NCBI RefSeq assembly: GCF_030704305.1
Contig: NZ_CP131935.1
Span: 1,426,001-1,490,000, forward strand
Direction of reading: 5' to 3'
DNA: 64,000 bases
Source: Massilia sp. R2A-15
GTDB lineage: Bacteria; Pseudomonadota; Gammaproteobacteria; Burkholderiales; Burkholderiaceae_D
Shown: positions 32,368-41,205 of the stretch, piece after piece
How positions within the stretch are numbered: the first letter of the stretch is position 1
Layout of the letters: every line of letters starts with the position of its first letter
Position numbers and translations under genes: made by a program
The notes under the pieces: generated by a model
Told to the model about the DNA's origin: nothing
The model's input: only the letters and a program-made list of their open reading frames with translations
The model's database searches: none

Positions 32368-34557
32368 ATGAAATTCGACACTCCCGCCACCACCAATCCG
32401 ATCGACCAGCTCAAGGTCGTCGGACGCCCGACCGACCGCATCGACGGCCCGCTCAAGACCACCGGCACGGCGCCGTACGCTTACGAGCAGCACCAGGCCG
32501 CGCCAAACGCCGCCTACGGCCACGTGGTCGGCGCCGCGATTGCCAAGGGGCGCATCGCGTCGATCGACCTGGCCGAAGCGAAGCGCGCGCCGGGCGTGAT
32601 CGCGATCGTCACCGCCGACAGCGCGGGCAAGCTGGGCAAGGGCAAGTTCAATACCGCGAAGCTGCTGGGCGGGCCGGAAATCGAACACTATCACCAGGCC
32701 GTGGCGCTGGTGGTGGCCGACACGTTCGAGCAGGCACGCGCGGCGGCGCAACTGGTGCGGGTGAAGTACGCGGCCGAGAAAGGGCGCTACAGCCTGGCCG
32801 CCGCCAAGGCCGGGGCCAAGCCGGCCAAGGACAAGCCGGACCACAAGGTGGGCGACTTCGCCGGCGCTTTCGCGGCCGCGCCGGTCAAGCTGGACGCGAC
32901 CTACACCACGCCGGACCAGTCGCACATGATGATGGAGCCGCACGCCTCGATCGCATCGTGGGAGGGCGACAAGCTGACCTTGTGGACCTCGAACCAGATG
33001 GTGGACTGGAGCCGCGGCGACGTCGCGAAAACGCTCGGCATCCCAAAGGACAATGTGCGGCTGATTTCGCCTTTCATCGGCGGCGGCTTCGGCGGCAAGC
33101 TGTTCGTGCGCGCGGAGGCGATCCTGGCCGCGCTCGGTGCGCGCGCGGCGAAGCGGCCCGTCAAGGTGGCGCTGCACCGGCCGCTCATGGCGAACAACAC
33201 CACGCATCGGCCGGCGACGATCCAGCGCATCCGCATCGGCTGCACGCGCGACTGCCGCATCAGCGCCATCGGCCACGAAAGCTGGTCCGGCGACCTGCCC
33301 GGCGGGAAGCCGGAAACGGCGGTCGAGCAGACCCAGTTGCTGTACGCCGGCGTCAATCGCCTGACCGCGATGCGGCTGGCCGAACTCGATCTCCCCGAAG
33401 GCAACGCGATGCGCGCGCCGGGCGAGGCGCCGGGACTGATGGCGCTGGAAATCGCGATGGACGAAATGGCGGAAAAGCTGAAGATCGACCCGGTCGAATT
33501 CCGCATCATCAACGACATCAAGGTCGATCCGGCCAAGCGCCAGCGCCAGTTCTCGCAGCGCCAGCTGGTCGAGACCCTGAGGCTGGGGGCCGAGCGCTTC
33601 GGCTGGAGCAAGCGCAATGCCACGCCGGGCAAGACGCGCGAGGGCCGCTGGCTGATCGGCATGGGCATGGCTGCGGCCTTCCGCAACAACCTGGTGACCA
33701 AGTCGGCGGCGCGCGTGCGCCTTGACGGCAATGGCCTGGTGACGGTGGAAACCGACATGACCGACATCGGCACCGGCAGCTACACCATCATCGCCCAGAC
33801 CGCGGCGGAGATGATGGGCGTGGGGCTGGACCGGGTGATGGTCAAGCTGGGCGACTCGACTTTTCCGGTGTCGTCGGGCTCGGGCGGCCAGTGGGGAGGC
33901 AACAGTTCGACGGCCGGCGTGTACGCGGCCTGCGTCAAGCTGCGCGAGGCGGTCGGCCAGAAGCTCGGCATGACCGACGCGCAGTTCGCCGACGGCATGG
34001 TGACTGCCGGCGGGCGCTCGGTGCCGCTGAAGCAGGCGGCGGCGAGCGGCGAGATCGTGGCCGAAGACATGATGGAATACGGCGACCTGGATAAGAAGTA
34101 CCAGCAGTCGACCTTCGGTGGTCACTTCGTCGAAGTGGCGGTGGATGCGGCGACCGGAGAAGTGCGCGTGCGGCGCATGCTGGCCGTGTGCGCGGCGGGC
34201 CGCATCCTCAATCCGAAGTCGGCGCGCAGCCAGGTGATCGGCGCCATGACGATGGGCGTGGGCGCAGCGCTGATGGAGGAGCTGGTGGTGGACCATCGCA
34301 CCGGTTACTTCGTCAACCACGACCTGGCGAGCTACGAGGTGCCGGTGCATGCCGACATCGCGCACCAGGAAGTGATTTTCCTCGACGAGACCGATCCGAT
34401 TTCGTCGCCGATGAAGGCCAAGGGCGTGGGCGAGCTAGGGATTTGCGGCGTGGGTGCGGCGGTGGCGAACGCGGTCTACAACGCCACCGGCGTGCGCGTG
34501 CGCGAGTATCCGGTCACGCTCGACAAGCTGCTGGCCAAAATGCCGGCGTATATCTAA
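32368..34557 (+). CDS. paoC: aldehyde oxidoreductase, molybdenum-binding subunit (PaoC-like)
   Basis: A 729-residue large subunit, the usual length for PaoC. Seen: VVGRPTDRIDGPLKTTGTAPYAYE at the N-terminus, the molybdenum-cofactor region SPFIGGGFGGKL, RAPGEAPGLMALE, a GTGSYTIIAQ segment and near the C-terminus KGVGELGICGVGAAVANA with the catalytic Glu. It holds the molybdopterin cytosine dinucleotide cofactor and oxidises aldehydes to carboxylic acids. It follows paoB by four bases. The cofactor-insertion chaperone gene (paoD/xdhC type), which follows in E. coli, is not present here. Confidence 0.92.
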   Translation: MKFDTPATTNPIDQLKVVGRPTDRIDGPLKTTGTAPYAYEQHQAAPNAAYGHVVGAAIAKGRIASIDLAEAKRAPGVIAIVTADSAGKLGKGKFNTAKLLGGPEIEHYHQAVALVVADTFEQARAAAQLVRVKYAAEKGRYSLAAAKAGAKPAKDKPDHKVGDFAGAFAAAPVKLDATYTTPDQSHMMMEPHASIASWEGDKLTLWTSNQMVDWSRGDVAKTLGIPKDNVRLISPFIGGGFGGKLFVRAEAILAALGARAAKRPVKVALHRPLMANNTTHRPATIQRIRIGCTRDCRISAIGHESWSGDLPGGKPETAVEQTQLLYAGVNRLTAMRLAELDLPEGNAMRAPGEAPGLMALEIAMDEMAEKLKIDPVEFRIINDIKVDPAKRQRQFSQRQLVETLRLGAERFGWSKRNATPGKTREGRWLIGMGMAAAFRNNLVTKSAARVRLDGNGLVTVETDMTDIGTGSYTIIAQTAAEMMGVGLDRVMVKLGDSTFPVSSGSGGQWGGNSSTAGVYAACVKLREAVGQKLGMTDAQFADGMVTAGGRSVPLKQAAASGEIVAEDMMEYGDLDKKYQQSTFGGHFVEVAVDAATGEVRVRRMLAVCAAGRILNPKSARSQVIGAMTMGVGAALMEELVVDHRTGYFVNHDLASYEVPVHADIAHQEVIFLDETDPISSPMKAKGVGELGICGVGAAVANAVYNATGVRVREYPVTLDKLLAKMPAYI

Positions 34558-34562
34558 GGGTT

Positions 34563-34650
34563 GTCGTACCTGCGCAGGCAGGTACCCATACTGAGCACGC
34601 TTTACCATAAGTGTTGGTTCAGCATGGGTTCCAGCCTCCGCTGGTACGAC
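34563..34650. repeat. palindromic repeat, family A copy 1
   Basis: Left arm GTCGTACCTGCGCAGGCAGG followed by TACCCATACTGAGCA; right arm ATGGGTTCCAGCC...GCTGGTACGAC. The two outer arms are inverted copies, somewhat degenerate on the right, around a spacer. It lies between the convergent paoC and lrp-type genes. Related copies are at 43383-43452 and 62328-62403. Confidence 0.8.
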
Positions 34651-34651
34651 A

Positions 34652-35119
34652 TCAGAGCGGCAAGGCCGTCTCGTACTTCACCTCGCGCAGCGCCACGCTG
34701 GTGTTCACCTGCGACACGCCCGGCAGCTTGACCATCACGTTATGCAGGAAGTCGTGGTACGCGTCCATGTCCGCCACCAGCAGCTTGACGATGTAGTCGA
34801 ACGCCCCCGTCACCTCGTAGCACTCCATCACTTCCGGCCGCACCAGCATCGCGTTCTCGAACGTCTCGACCGCGCCCTCAGTGTGCCGCGTCAGCGACAC
34901 GTGCAGCATGCAGCACAGCGGCAGGCCGGCCGCGCGCCGGTTCACCATCGCCACATAGCCGTCGATGTAGCCCGAGTCCTCCAACTCCTTGTGGCGCCGC
35001 CAGCACGGCGTGGCCGACATGCCGATCGCCTCGGCCAGTTCCGCGTTCGACATGCGGCTGTTCTCCTGCAGCAGGGAGAGGATCTTGCGGTCCGTCGCGT
35101 CAAGGGTATGTTTTTTCAT
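34652..35119 (-). CDS. Lrp/AsnC family transcriptional regulator
   Basis: A 155-residue feast/famine regulator: N-terminal helix-turn-helix LDATDRKILSLLQENSRMSNAELAEAIGMSATPCWRRHKELEDSGYI and a C-terminal RAM domain (VEVTGAFDYIVKLLVADMDAYHDFL type) that binds amino acids. Divergent from the indolepyruvate ferredoxin oxidoreductase gene, as is common for this gene pair in proteobacteria; it likely activates it in response to amino acids, perhaps aromatic ones (inference). Confidence 0.93.
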   Translation of the reverse strand: MKKHTLDATDRKILSLLQENSRMSNAELAEAIGMSATPCWRRHKELEDSGYIDGYVAMVNRRAAGLPLCCMLHVSLTRHTEGAVETFENAMLVRPEVMECYEVTGAFDYIVKLLVADMDAYHDFLHNVMVKLPGVSQVNTSVALREVKYETALPL

Positions 35120-35128
35120 ATTTTGGCC

Positions 35129-35214
35129 GTTCTAGGGTATTTTCTACCGTAATGGTTTCATTCTAGAACAAAACAAGAATAAATTTCCTCATCCAGCCTA
35201 TAAAATTTCCTCAT
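35129..35214. promoter_or_regulatory. divergent control region with paired repeats
   Basis: Between the Lrp-type gene and the indolepyruvate oxidoreductase gene. Inverted half-sites GTTCTAG (35129-35135) and CTAGAAC (35163-35169) and a perfect direct repeat AAATTTCCTCAT (35181-35192 and 35203-35214), spaced 22 bp or two helical turns. This is the sort of phased array expected for a multimeric Lrp-type protein. Assignment as operator is inference. Confidence 0.5.
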
Positions 35215-35260
35215 TCGGACAACACGCGTTCCCACGCAGGGACGCCCATGAGGAGACACT

Positions 35261-38200
35261 GTGGATCAGGAAGTTCAGCAAGGCGCATTGGTCGATCCCG
35301 ACTACCAGCTGCAGGATAATTTGCAGCGCAAGTCCGGCCGGATTTTCATCACCGGCACCCAGGCGCTGGTGCGCCTGCTGATCGACCAGAAGGACGCCGA
35401 CGCCGCGCGCGGCCTGAACACGGCGGGCTTCATCAGCGGCTACCGCGGCTCGCCGCTGGGCGCCGTGGACCAGGAAGTCTGGCGCGCCACCAAGCTGCTC
35501 GAGGCGAACGGCATCGAGTTCCTCCCCGCGATCAACGAAGACCTGGCCGCCAGCGCGGTGCTGGGTACGCAGCAGGTCGAGAACGACGCCGCCAACCGCA
35601 AGGTCGACGGCGTGTTCGCCATGTGGTACGGGAAGGGCCCGGGCGTGGACCGCTCCGGCGACGCGCTCAAGCACGGCAACGCCTACGGTTCGTCCCCGCA
35701 CGGCGGCGTGCTGGTGGTGCTGGGCGACGACCACGGCTGCGTGTCGTCGTCGATGCCGCACCAGAGCGAGCAGGCGCTGATGGCCTGGAGCATGCCGGTG
35801 GTGAATCCGTCGAACATCCAGGAGTATCTCGAATTTGGTCCTTACGGCTGGGCGCTGTCGCGCTTCTCGGGAACCTGGGTCGGCTTCAAGGCGATCTCGG
35901 AAACCGTCGAAGGCGGCGCCGTCATCGATATCCCCGCGCCGCGCACCTACGAGGCGCCGGCCGATTACGCGGCGCCGGCCGGCGGCCTGCATATCCGCTG
36001 GCCCGATCTGCCTGGCCTTGGCCTCGAAGTGCGCGTGGCCGCCAAGCTCGATGCGGTGCAGGCCTTCGCAAAACATAATTCGATCGACCGCATGGTGGTC
36101 GCCGCGCCTGGCGCGAAGCTGGGCATCATCAGTGCCGGCAAGGCCTACCTCGACCTGCTCGAAGCGCTGGGCCGCATGGGCATCGGCATCGCGCGCCTCG
36201 AAGAACTTGGCGTGCGCCTGTACAAGCCGGGCCTGACTTTCCCGCTCGAGAAAACCCGCATCGCTGAATTCGCATCCGGCTTGCAGGAAGTGCTGGTGGT
36301 CGAAGAAAAAGGCCCGGTCATCGAAGACCAGCTGAAAACGCTGCTCTACAACCAGCCGGAAGGCTCGCGTCCGCGCCTCTTGGGCAAGACCGACGCCGAT
36401 GGCCGCGCCTTGCTGTCGGCGCTGGGCGAGCTGCGCCCGTCGCGCATCGCGCCGTCCGTGATCCGCTGGCTCGCGCCGCACTTTCCGGAGCTGGGGCTGG
36501 AACAGTATCGGCCCGCGTTCTGCGCCGCGGACCTGCTGTCGAACGGCGCCGACGCGGTCAAGCGCACGCCGTACTTCTGCTCCGGCTGCCCGCACAACAC
36601 CTCGACCAAGGTGCCCGAGGGCAGCCGCGCGCTGGCCGGCATCGGCTGCCACTTCATGGCTACCTGGATGGACCGCAGCACGTTCAACCTGACCCAGATG
36701 GGCGGCGAAGGCGTGCCCTGGGTAGGCGCCTCGCGCTTCACCAACGAGAAGCACGTCTTCCAAAACCTGGGTGACGGCACCTACTACCACTCGGGCCTGT
36801 TGGCGATCCGCCAGGCCATCGCCGCGCGCACCAACATCACCTACAAGATCCTGTACAACGACGCGGTCGCGATGACCGGCGGCCAGCCCGTGGACGGCAA
36901 ATTGAGCGTGCCGCAGATCGTGCAGCAGGTGCTGTCCGAAGGCGCCGTCAAGGTGGTCGTCGTGACCGACCAGCCGGAAAACTATGATGGCGTGAAGCTG
37001 GCCGAAGGCGTCACGGTGCACCACCGCCAGGAGCTCGATGTGATCCAGCGCGAACTGCGCGAAATCGCCGGCGTCACGGTGCTGGTGTACGACCAGACCT
37101 GCGCGGCTGAAAAGCGCCGCCGCCGCAAGAAGGGCGCGTTCCCCGATCCGCAGCGCCGCATGGTGATCAACCCGGCGGTCTGCGAAGGCTGCGGCGATTG
37201 CGGCGTCCAGTCGAACTGCCTGTCGATCCTGCCGCTCGAAACGCCATTGGGCCGCAAGCGCCAGATCGAGCAATCGTCCTGCAACAAGGACTACTCCTGC
37301 GTCGAAGGCTTCTGCCCGAGCTTCGTATCGGTGGTGGGCGGCGGCTTGAAGAAGCCCGAAGCCAAGCAGATCGAGCTGGCGCGCCTCGACGCGATGCTCG
37401 CCGCCTTCCCGAAACCGCGCCCCTACCGCTTCGACAAGCCGTTCGAGATGCTGGTGGCCGGCGTGGGCGGCACCGGCGTGGTGACGGTCGGCGCGCTGAT
37501 CACGATGGCGGCGCACCTGGAAGGCAAGGGCGCATCGACGCTCGACTTCATGGGCTTCGCGCAGAAGGGCGGGGCGGTGATGTCGCACGTGCGCATCGGC
37601 GCCTCGCCGGACCAGCTGAACCAGGTGCGCATCGACCTGCAGCAGGCCGACGCCTTGCTGGCCTGCGACATGGTGGTGGCGGCGATGCCGGATGCGCTGG
37701 CGGTGATGCAGCGCGAGCACACCAAGGTCGTCGCCAACGAACAGGAGATCCAGACCGCGGAGTTCACGCGCAATCCGGATGCGTCGATCCGCAAGGACGA
37801 CCTGCTGGCCAAGCTGGCCGCGTCCGCCGGCGCGGACAACGTCGCCACGCTCAACGCCCACCAAGTCGCCGCGCAGCTGCTGGGGGACCCGATCGGCGCG
37901 AACATCCTGCTGATGGGTTTTGCCTGGCAGCGCGGCCTGGTGCCGGTGGGCCTGCCGGCCCTGATGCGTGCGATCGAATTGAACAAGGTGGCCGTGGACA
38001 TGAACAAGCGCGCCTTCAGCCTCGGGCGCCTCGCGGCCGCCGACAAGGGCGCCATTGCGCGCCTGGCCAATCCGCAGGCGCAGGTGATCCAGTTTGCGAT
38101 GCCGGCCTCGCTGGACGAGAGCGTCGCGCTGCGCAGCGGCCTGCTGGTGAAGTACCAGGACGAGGCCTATGCGGCGCGCTACCGCGATGCGGTGGAACAG

Positions 38201-38767
38201 GTGCGCCAGCGCGAGGTGGCGATCGATCCGAAGACGCCGGTGACGAAGGCCGTTGCGCGCAGCCTGTACAAGCTGATGGCGTACAAAGACGAATACGAAG
38301 TGGCGCGGATGCACGCCGATCCGGAGTTCCTGAAGAAGATCGGCGAGCAGTTCGACGGCGACTTCAAGCTGGAATACCACCTTGCGCCGCCGCTGCTGGC
38401 GCGCAAGCGTCCGGGTTCCGATGTGCCGGCCAAGATGCGCTTGGGCAGCTGGATGCAGACTGCGTTCCGCGTGCTGGCGCCGCTCAAGGGCCTGCGCGGC
38501 ACGCCGTTCGACATCTTCGGCTACACCGCCGAACGCCGCGTGGAGCGTAGTCTGCGCGACGAGTATTTCGCACTGGCCGCGCAGATTTCGCGCGAACTCA
38601 CGGCCGAGAACAAGGGCGTGATGCTGAAACTGGCGCAAGTACCGGAGCAGATTCGCGGCTACGGCCACATCAAGCTCGCCAACGTACGCAAGGCGCAGGC
38701 AGAAGCGGAAGGGCTGCGCCGCCAGCTGGATCAGTCGTCGCAGCAGCCGGCGAGCATGCGCGCCTAA
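35261..38767 (+). CDS. indolepyruvate ferredoxin oxidoreductase (fused alpha/gamma subunits)
   Basis: A 1168-residue fused enzyme starting at GTG 35261 behind an AGGAGA ribosome-binding site. The N-terminal region carries the pyrimidine and thiamine-diphosphate parts (GFISGYRGSPLGAVD, GIGCHFM, a GGEGVPW segment), followed by an iron-sulfur segment (CEGCGDCG, SSCNKDYSCVEGFCP), the gamma-subunit-like domain (VAGVGGTGVVTVGALI) near residue 730, and a C-terminal DUF6537-type domain. It oxidatively decarboxylates arylpyruvates from Trp, Phe or Tyr to aryl-acetyl-CoA with ferredoxin as acceptor. Length and fusion match the proteobacterial form. Confidence 0.93.
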   Translation: MDQEVQQGALVDPDYQLQDNLQRKSGRIFITGTQALVRLLIDQKDADAARGLNTAGFISGYRGSPLGAVDQEVWRATKLLEANGIEFLPAINEDLAASAVLGTQQVENDAANRKVDGVFAMWYGKGPGVDRSGDALKHGNAYGSSPHGGVLVVLGDDHGCVSSSMPHQSEQALMAWSMPVVNPSNIQEYLEFGPYGWALSRFSGTWVGFKAISETVEGGAVIDIPAPRTYEAPADYAAPAGGLHIRWPDLPGLGLEVRVAAKLDAVQAFAKHNSIDRMVVAAPGAKLGIISAGKAYLDLLEALGRMGIGIARLEELGVRLYKPGLTFPLEKTRIAEFASGLQEVLVVEEKGPVIEDQLKTLLYNQPEGSRPRLLGKTDADGRALLSALGELRPSRIAPSVIRWLAPHFPELGLEQYRPAFCAADLLSNGADAVKRTPYFCSGCPHNTSTKVPEGSRALAGIGCHFMATWMDRSTFNLTQMGGEGVPWVGASRFTNEKHVFQNLGDGTYYHSGLLAIRQAIAARTNITYKILYNDAVAMTGGQPVDGKLSVPQIVQQVLSEGAVKVVVVTDQPENYDGVKLAEGVTVHHRQELDVIQRELREIAGVTVLVYDQTCAAEKRRRRKKGAFPDPQRRMVINPAVCEGCGDCGVQSNCLSILPLETPLGRKRQIEQSSCNKDYSCVEGFCPSFVSVVGGGLKKPEAKQIELARLDAMLAAFPKPRPYRFDKPFEMLVAGVGGTGVVTVGALITMAAHLEGKGASTLDFMGFAQKGGAVMSHVRIGASPDQLNQVRIDLQQADALLACDMVVAAMPDALAVMQREHTKVVANEQEIQTAEFTRNPDASIRKDDLLAKLAASAGADNVATLNAHQVAAQLLGDPIGANILLMGFAWQRGLVPVGLPALMRAIELNKVAVDMNKRAFSLGRLAAADKGAIARLANPQAQVIQFAMPASLDESVALRSGLLVKYQDEAYAARYRDAVEQVRQREVAIDPKTPVTKAVARSLYKLMAYKDEYEVARMHADPEFLKKIGEQFDGDFKLEYHLAPPLLARKRPGSDVPAKMRLGSWMQTAFRVLAPLKGLRGTPFDIFGYTAERRVERSLRDEYFALAAQISRELTAENKGVMLKLAQVPEQIRGYGHIKLANVRKAQAEAEGLRRQLDQSSQQPASMRA

Positions 38768-38778
38768 TTGGCAAAAAT

Positions 38779-38846
38779 GGGACGGGTCCTCAGGATCCGG
38801 CCCCGATGTCCTCCCCGGTGGGGTCAGGTTCCGCGAACCTGACCCC
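38779..38846. repeat. palindromic repeat, family B copy 2 (double)
   Basis: A degenerate copy (38779-38804: GACGGGTCCT...AGGATCCGGCCCC) followed by a good copy at 38820-38846 with arms GGGGTCAGGTTC and GAACCTGACCCC, then ATTTT. Directly after the indolepyruvate oxidoreductase stop codon, where it could act as a terminator. Confidence 0.82.
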
Positions 38847-38897
38847 ATTTTCATTCCCGCGCCATAATCTCATAAGCATCATTCACCGTCCGTATGG

Positions 38898-38910
38898 GTC
38901 GTCAGACAAC
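38898..38910 (+). promoter_or_regulatory. putative GntR/FCD operator, gudD distal site
   Basis: GTCGTCAGACAAC, a near-palindrome of the GTYGTMNGAYRAC type, 83 bp upstream of the second site in the gudD promoter region. Same core as the sites at 38981, 47139 and 48176. Regulator assignment is inferred from linkage to the GntR gene at 47348-48097. Confidence 0.55.
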
Positions 38911-38980
38911 TATCATTTTTTCGACAGATCTCACCGAAGCGATTGCATTCCCTCCCTCTGCTCTCTATACTTTAGATCAT

Positions 38981-39000
38981 GTTGTATGACGACTGATAAC
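38981..39000 (+). promoter_or_regulatory. putative GntR/FCD operator, gudD proximal site
   Basis: GTTGTATGACGACTGATAAC lies 19 bp before the gudD start codon. It differs from the site upstream of kdgD (47132-47151, minus strand) at only two positions within 20 bases. Binding here would be expected to block transcription of the gudD-garL-garR-kinase operon. Confidence 0.65.
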
Positions 39001-39019
39001 TAACCAAGTGGAGAGACGA

Positions 39020-40354
39020 ATGACCCAATCCAGCGCCCCGACCGTCACCGAGATGCGCGTCGTGCCCGTGGCCGGCCGCGACAGCATGCTGCTGAACCTG
39101 AGCGGCGCCCACGGCCCTTACTTCACCCGCAATATCGTGATCCTGACGGACAGCGCGGGCAATACCGGCGTGGGCGAGGTGCCGGGCGGGGAGCCGATCC
39201 GCAAGACGCTGGAAGACGCGCGCCAGCTGATCGTCGGGCAGTCGATCGGCAATTACCAAGGCCTGCTGAACAAGGTGCGCGAGACCTTCCGCGACCGCGA
39301 CGCGGGCGGGCGCGGCCTGCAGACCTTCGACCTGCGCGTGACCATCCACGCCGTCACCGCGATCGAATCGGCGCTGCTCGACCTGCTCGGCAAATTCCTC
39401 GGCGTGCCGGTATGCGCGCTGCTCGGCGAAGGCCAGCAGCGCGACAAGGTCGAAATGCTCGGCTACCTGTTCTACGTGGGCGACCGCACGGCCACCGACC
39501 TCGAATACGTCACCGACCCGAACGAAGCCGACGACTGGCTGCGCCTGCGCCACGAAAAGGCAATGTCGCCGGAAGCGATCGTGCGGCTGGCCGAAGCGTC
39601 GTACGAGCGCTATGGTTTCAAGGACTTCAAGCTGAAGGGCGGCGTGCTGCGCGGCGACGAAGAAATCGAGGCCGTGACCGCGCTGGCCGAGCGTTTTCCG
39701 GATGCGCGCGTCACGCTTGACCCGAACGGCGCCTGGTCGCTGAAGGAAGCGATCCGCCTGTGCCGCGGCCAGGATCACGTGCTCGCCTACGCCGAAGATC
39801 CGTGCGGCGCCGAGAACGGCTACTCGGGCCGCGAGGTGATGGCGGAATTCCGCCGCGCCACCGGCCTGCCGACCGCCACCAACATGATCGCCACCGACTG
39901 GCGCGAGATGGGCCATGCGATCCAGCTGCAATCGGTCGACATTCCGCTGGCCGACCCGCATTTCTGGACCATGCAGGGTTCGGTGCGGGTGGCGCAGATG
40001 TGCCACGAGTGGGGCCTGACCTGGGGATCGCATTCGAACAACCACTTCGACATTTCGCTGGCGATGTTCACGCAGGTCGGCGCCGCCGCGCCGGGCAAGA
40101 TCACCGCGCTCGACACCCACTGGATCTGGCAGGACGGCCAGCGCCTCACGAAGGAGCCGTTCAGGATCGTCGACGGCATGATCGATGTGCCGGCAAAGCC
40201 TGGCCTGGGCGTCGAGATCGACATGGAAGCAATCGAAAAGGCGCACCAGCTGTACCTGGAAAAGGGCCTGGGCGTGCGCAACGATTCGATCGCGATGCAG
40301 TACTTCTTCCCGGGCTGGAAGTACGATAACAAGCGTCCGAGCTTCGACCGCTGA
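39020..40354 (+). CDS. gudD: glucarate dehydratase
   Basis: A 444-residue enolase-superfamily enzyme, the same length class as E. coli GudD (446). It shows the mandelate-racemase subgroup acid/base motif KLKGG (KxK near residue 203), metal ligands in [14 protein letters not shown] and TNMIATDW, and the catalytic His in [10 protein letters not shown]. It removes water from D-glucarate (or L-idarate) to give 5-keto-4-deoxy-D-glucarate. ATG at 39020 is used, with GGAGAG upstream. First gene of a plus-strand operon with the aldolase, reductase and glycerate kinase genes. Confidence 0.93.
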   Translation: MTQSSAPTVTEMRVVPVAGRDSMLLNLSGAHGPYFTRNIVILTDSAGNTGVGEVPGGEPIRKTLEDARQLIVGQSIGNYQGLLNKVRETFRDRDAGGRGLQTFDLRVTIHAVTAIESALLDLLGKFLGVPVCALLGEGQQRDKVEMLGYLFYVGDRTATDLEYVTDPNEADDWLRLRHEKAMSPEAIVRLAEASYERYGFKDFKLKGGVLRGDEEIEAVTALAERFPDARVTLDPNGAWSLKEAIRLCRGQDHVLAYAEDPCGAENGYSGREVMAEFRRATGLPTATNMIATDWREMGHAIQLQSVDIPLADPHFWTMQGSVRVAQMCHEWGLTWGSHSNNHFDISLAMFTQVGAAAPGKITALDTHWIWQDGQRLTKEPFRIVDGMIDVPAKPGLGVEIDMEAIEKAHQLYLEKGLGVRNDSIAMQYFFPGWKYDNKRPSFDR

Positions 40355-40365
40355 TGCGAAAAAAT

Positions 40366-40392
40366 GGGGTCAGGTCCGCCGGACCTGACCCC
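40366..40392. repeat. palindromic repeat, family B copy 3
   Basis: Arms GGGGTCAGGTCC and GGACCTGACCCC separated by GCC; a perfect copy inside the gudD operon, between gudD and garL. Confidence 0.88.
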
Positions 40393-40425
40393 GGTCTTGA
40401 ACGATCACGATGAAGGATACGCGTC

Positions 40426-41205
40426 ATGGATCTGCCGATTAACCGCTTCAAAGCCGCCATCAGGGACGGCCAGCTGCAACTGGGCCTGTGGTCCGGCCTG
40501 TCGAACAACATCACCGTCGAAGTGCTGGCCAACGCCGGCTTCGACTGGCTGCTGCTCGACACCGAGCATTCGCCCAACGAGCTGCCGATGGTGCACTCGC
40601 AGCTGCAGGCCATCTCGCAGGGCACCGCGCATCCGATCGTGCGCCCGCCCTGGAACGACACCGTCACCATCAAGCGCTACCTCGACGTCGGCGTGCAGAC
40701 CCTCCTGATCCCGTACGTGCAGGACGAGGAGGAAGCGCGCAATGCCGTGGCGGCGACGCGCTATCCGCCGCTGGGCGTGCGCGGCTACTCCGCCGCGGCG
40801 CGGGCGTCGGACTACGGCCGCGTCAAGGATTACGCGCTGCGCTGCGAGGAGCAGTTGTGCGTGCTGCTGCAGGTCGAAACGCCGCACGCGCTGGCCAATA
40901 TCGAGGCGATCGCCGCGGTCGATGGCGTGGACGGCATCTTCATCGGACCGGGCGACCTGTCGGCGTCGATGGGCTACATCGGCCAGCCGATGCATCCCGA
41001 GGTGGTGACAGCGATCGAAGACGCATTGCGCCGCATCCGCGCCTGCGGCAAGGCAGCCGGCATCCTGGTCGGCGACGAGAAGCTGGCGCGCCACTATATA
41101 GAAATCGGTTTCACGTTCGTCGCCGTGGGCAGCGACATCGGCGTGCTGGCGCGCGGCGCGGAAGCGCTGGCCGCCAAATTCAACAAACAGGGAGCAGCGA
41201 CATGA
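40426..41205 (+). CDS. garL: HpcH/HpaI-family aldolase, 5-keto-4-deoxyglucarate aldolase
   Basis: A 259-residue class II, metal-dependent aldolase. Signatures: GLWSGLSN, WLLLDTEHSPNE (catalytic His region), PIVRPPWND, LLIPYVQDEEEA, QVETPHALANIEAI with the metal-binding Glu, and VDGIFIGPGDLSASMG. The family cleaves 2-keto-3-deoxy sugar acids; position in a glucarate operon next to a tartronate semialdehyde reductase makes 5-keto-4-deoxy-D-glucarate cleavage to pyruvate and tartronate semialdehyde the likely reaction. The stop codon overlaps the next start (ATGA). Confidence 0.88.
   Translation: MDLPINRFKAAIRDGQLQLGLWSGLSNNITVEVLANAGFDWLLLDTEHSPNELPMVHSQLQAISQGTAHPIVRPPWNDTVTIKRYLDVGVQTLLIPYVQDEEEARNAVAATRYPPLGVRGYSAAARASDYGRVKDYALRCEEQLCVLLQVETPHALANIEAIAAVDGVDGIFIGPGDLSASMGYIGQPMHPEVVTAIEDALRRIRACGKAAGILVGDEKLARHYIEIGFTFVAVGSDIGVLARGAEALAAKFNKQGAAT

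Noticed and set aside
35198..38854. 1218-codon open frame opposite the indolepyruvate oxidoreductase gene
   Set aside because: Antisense shadow: His/Arg/Ala-rich with no recognisable fold; the plus-strand enzyme is full length.
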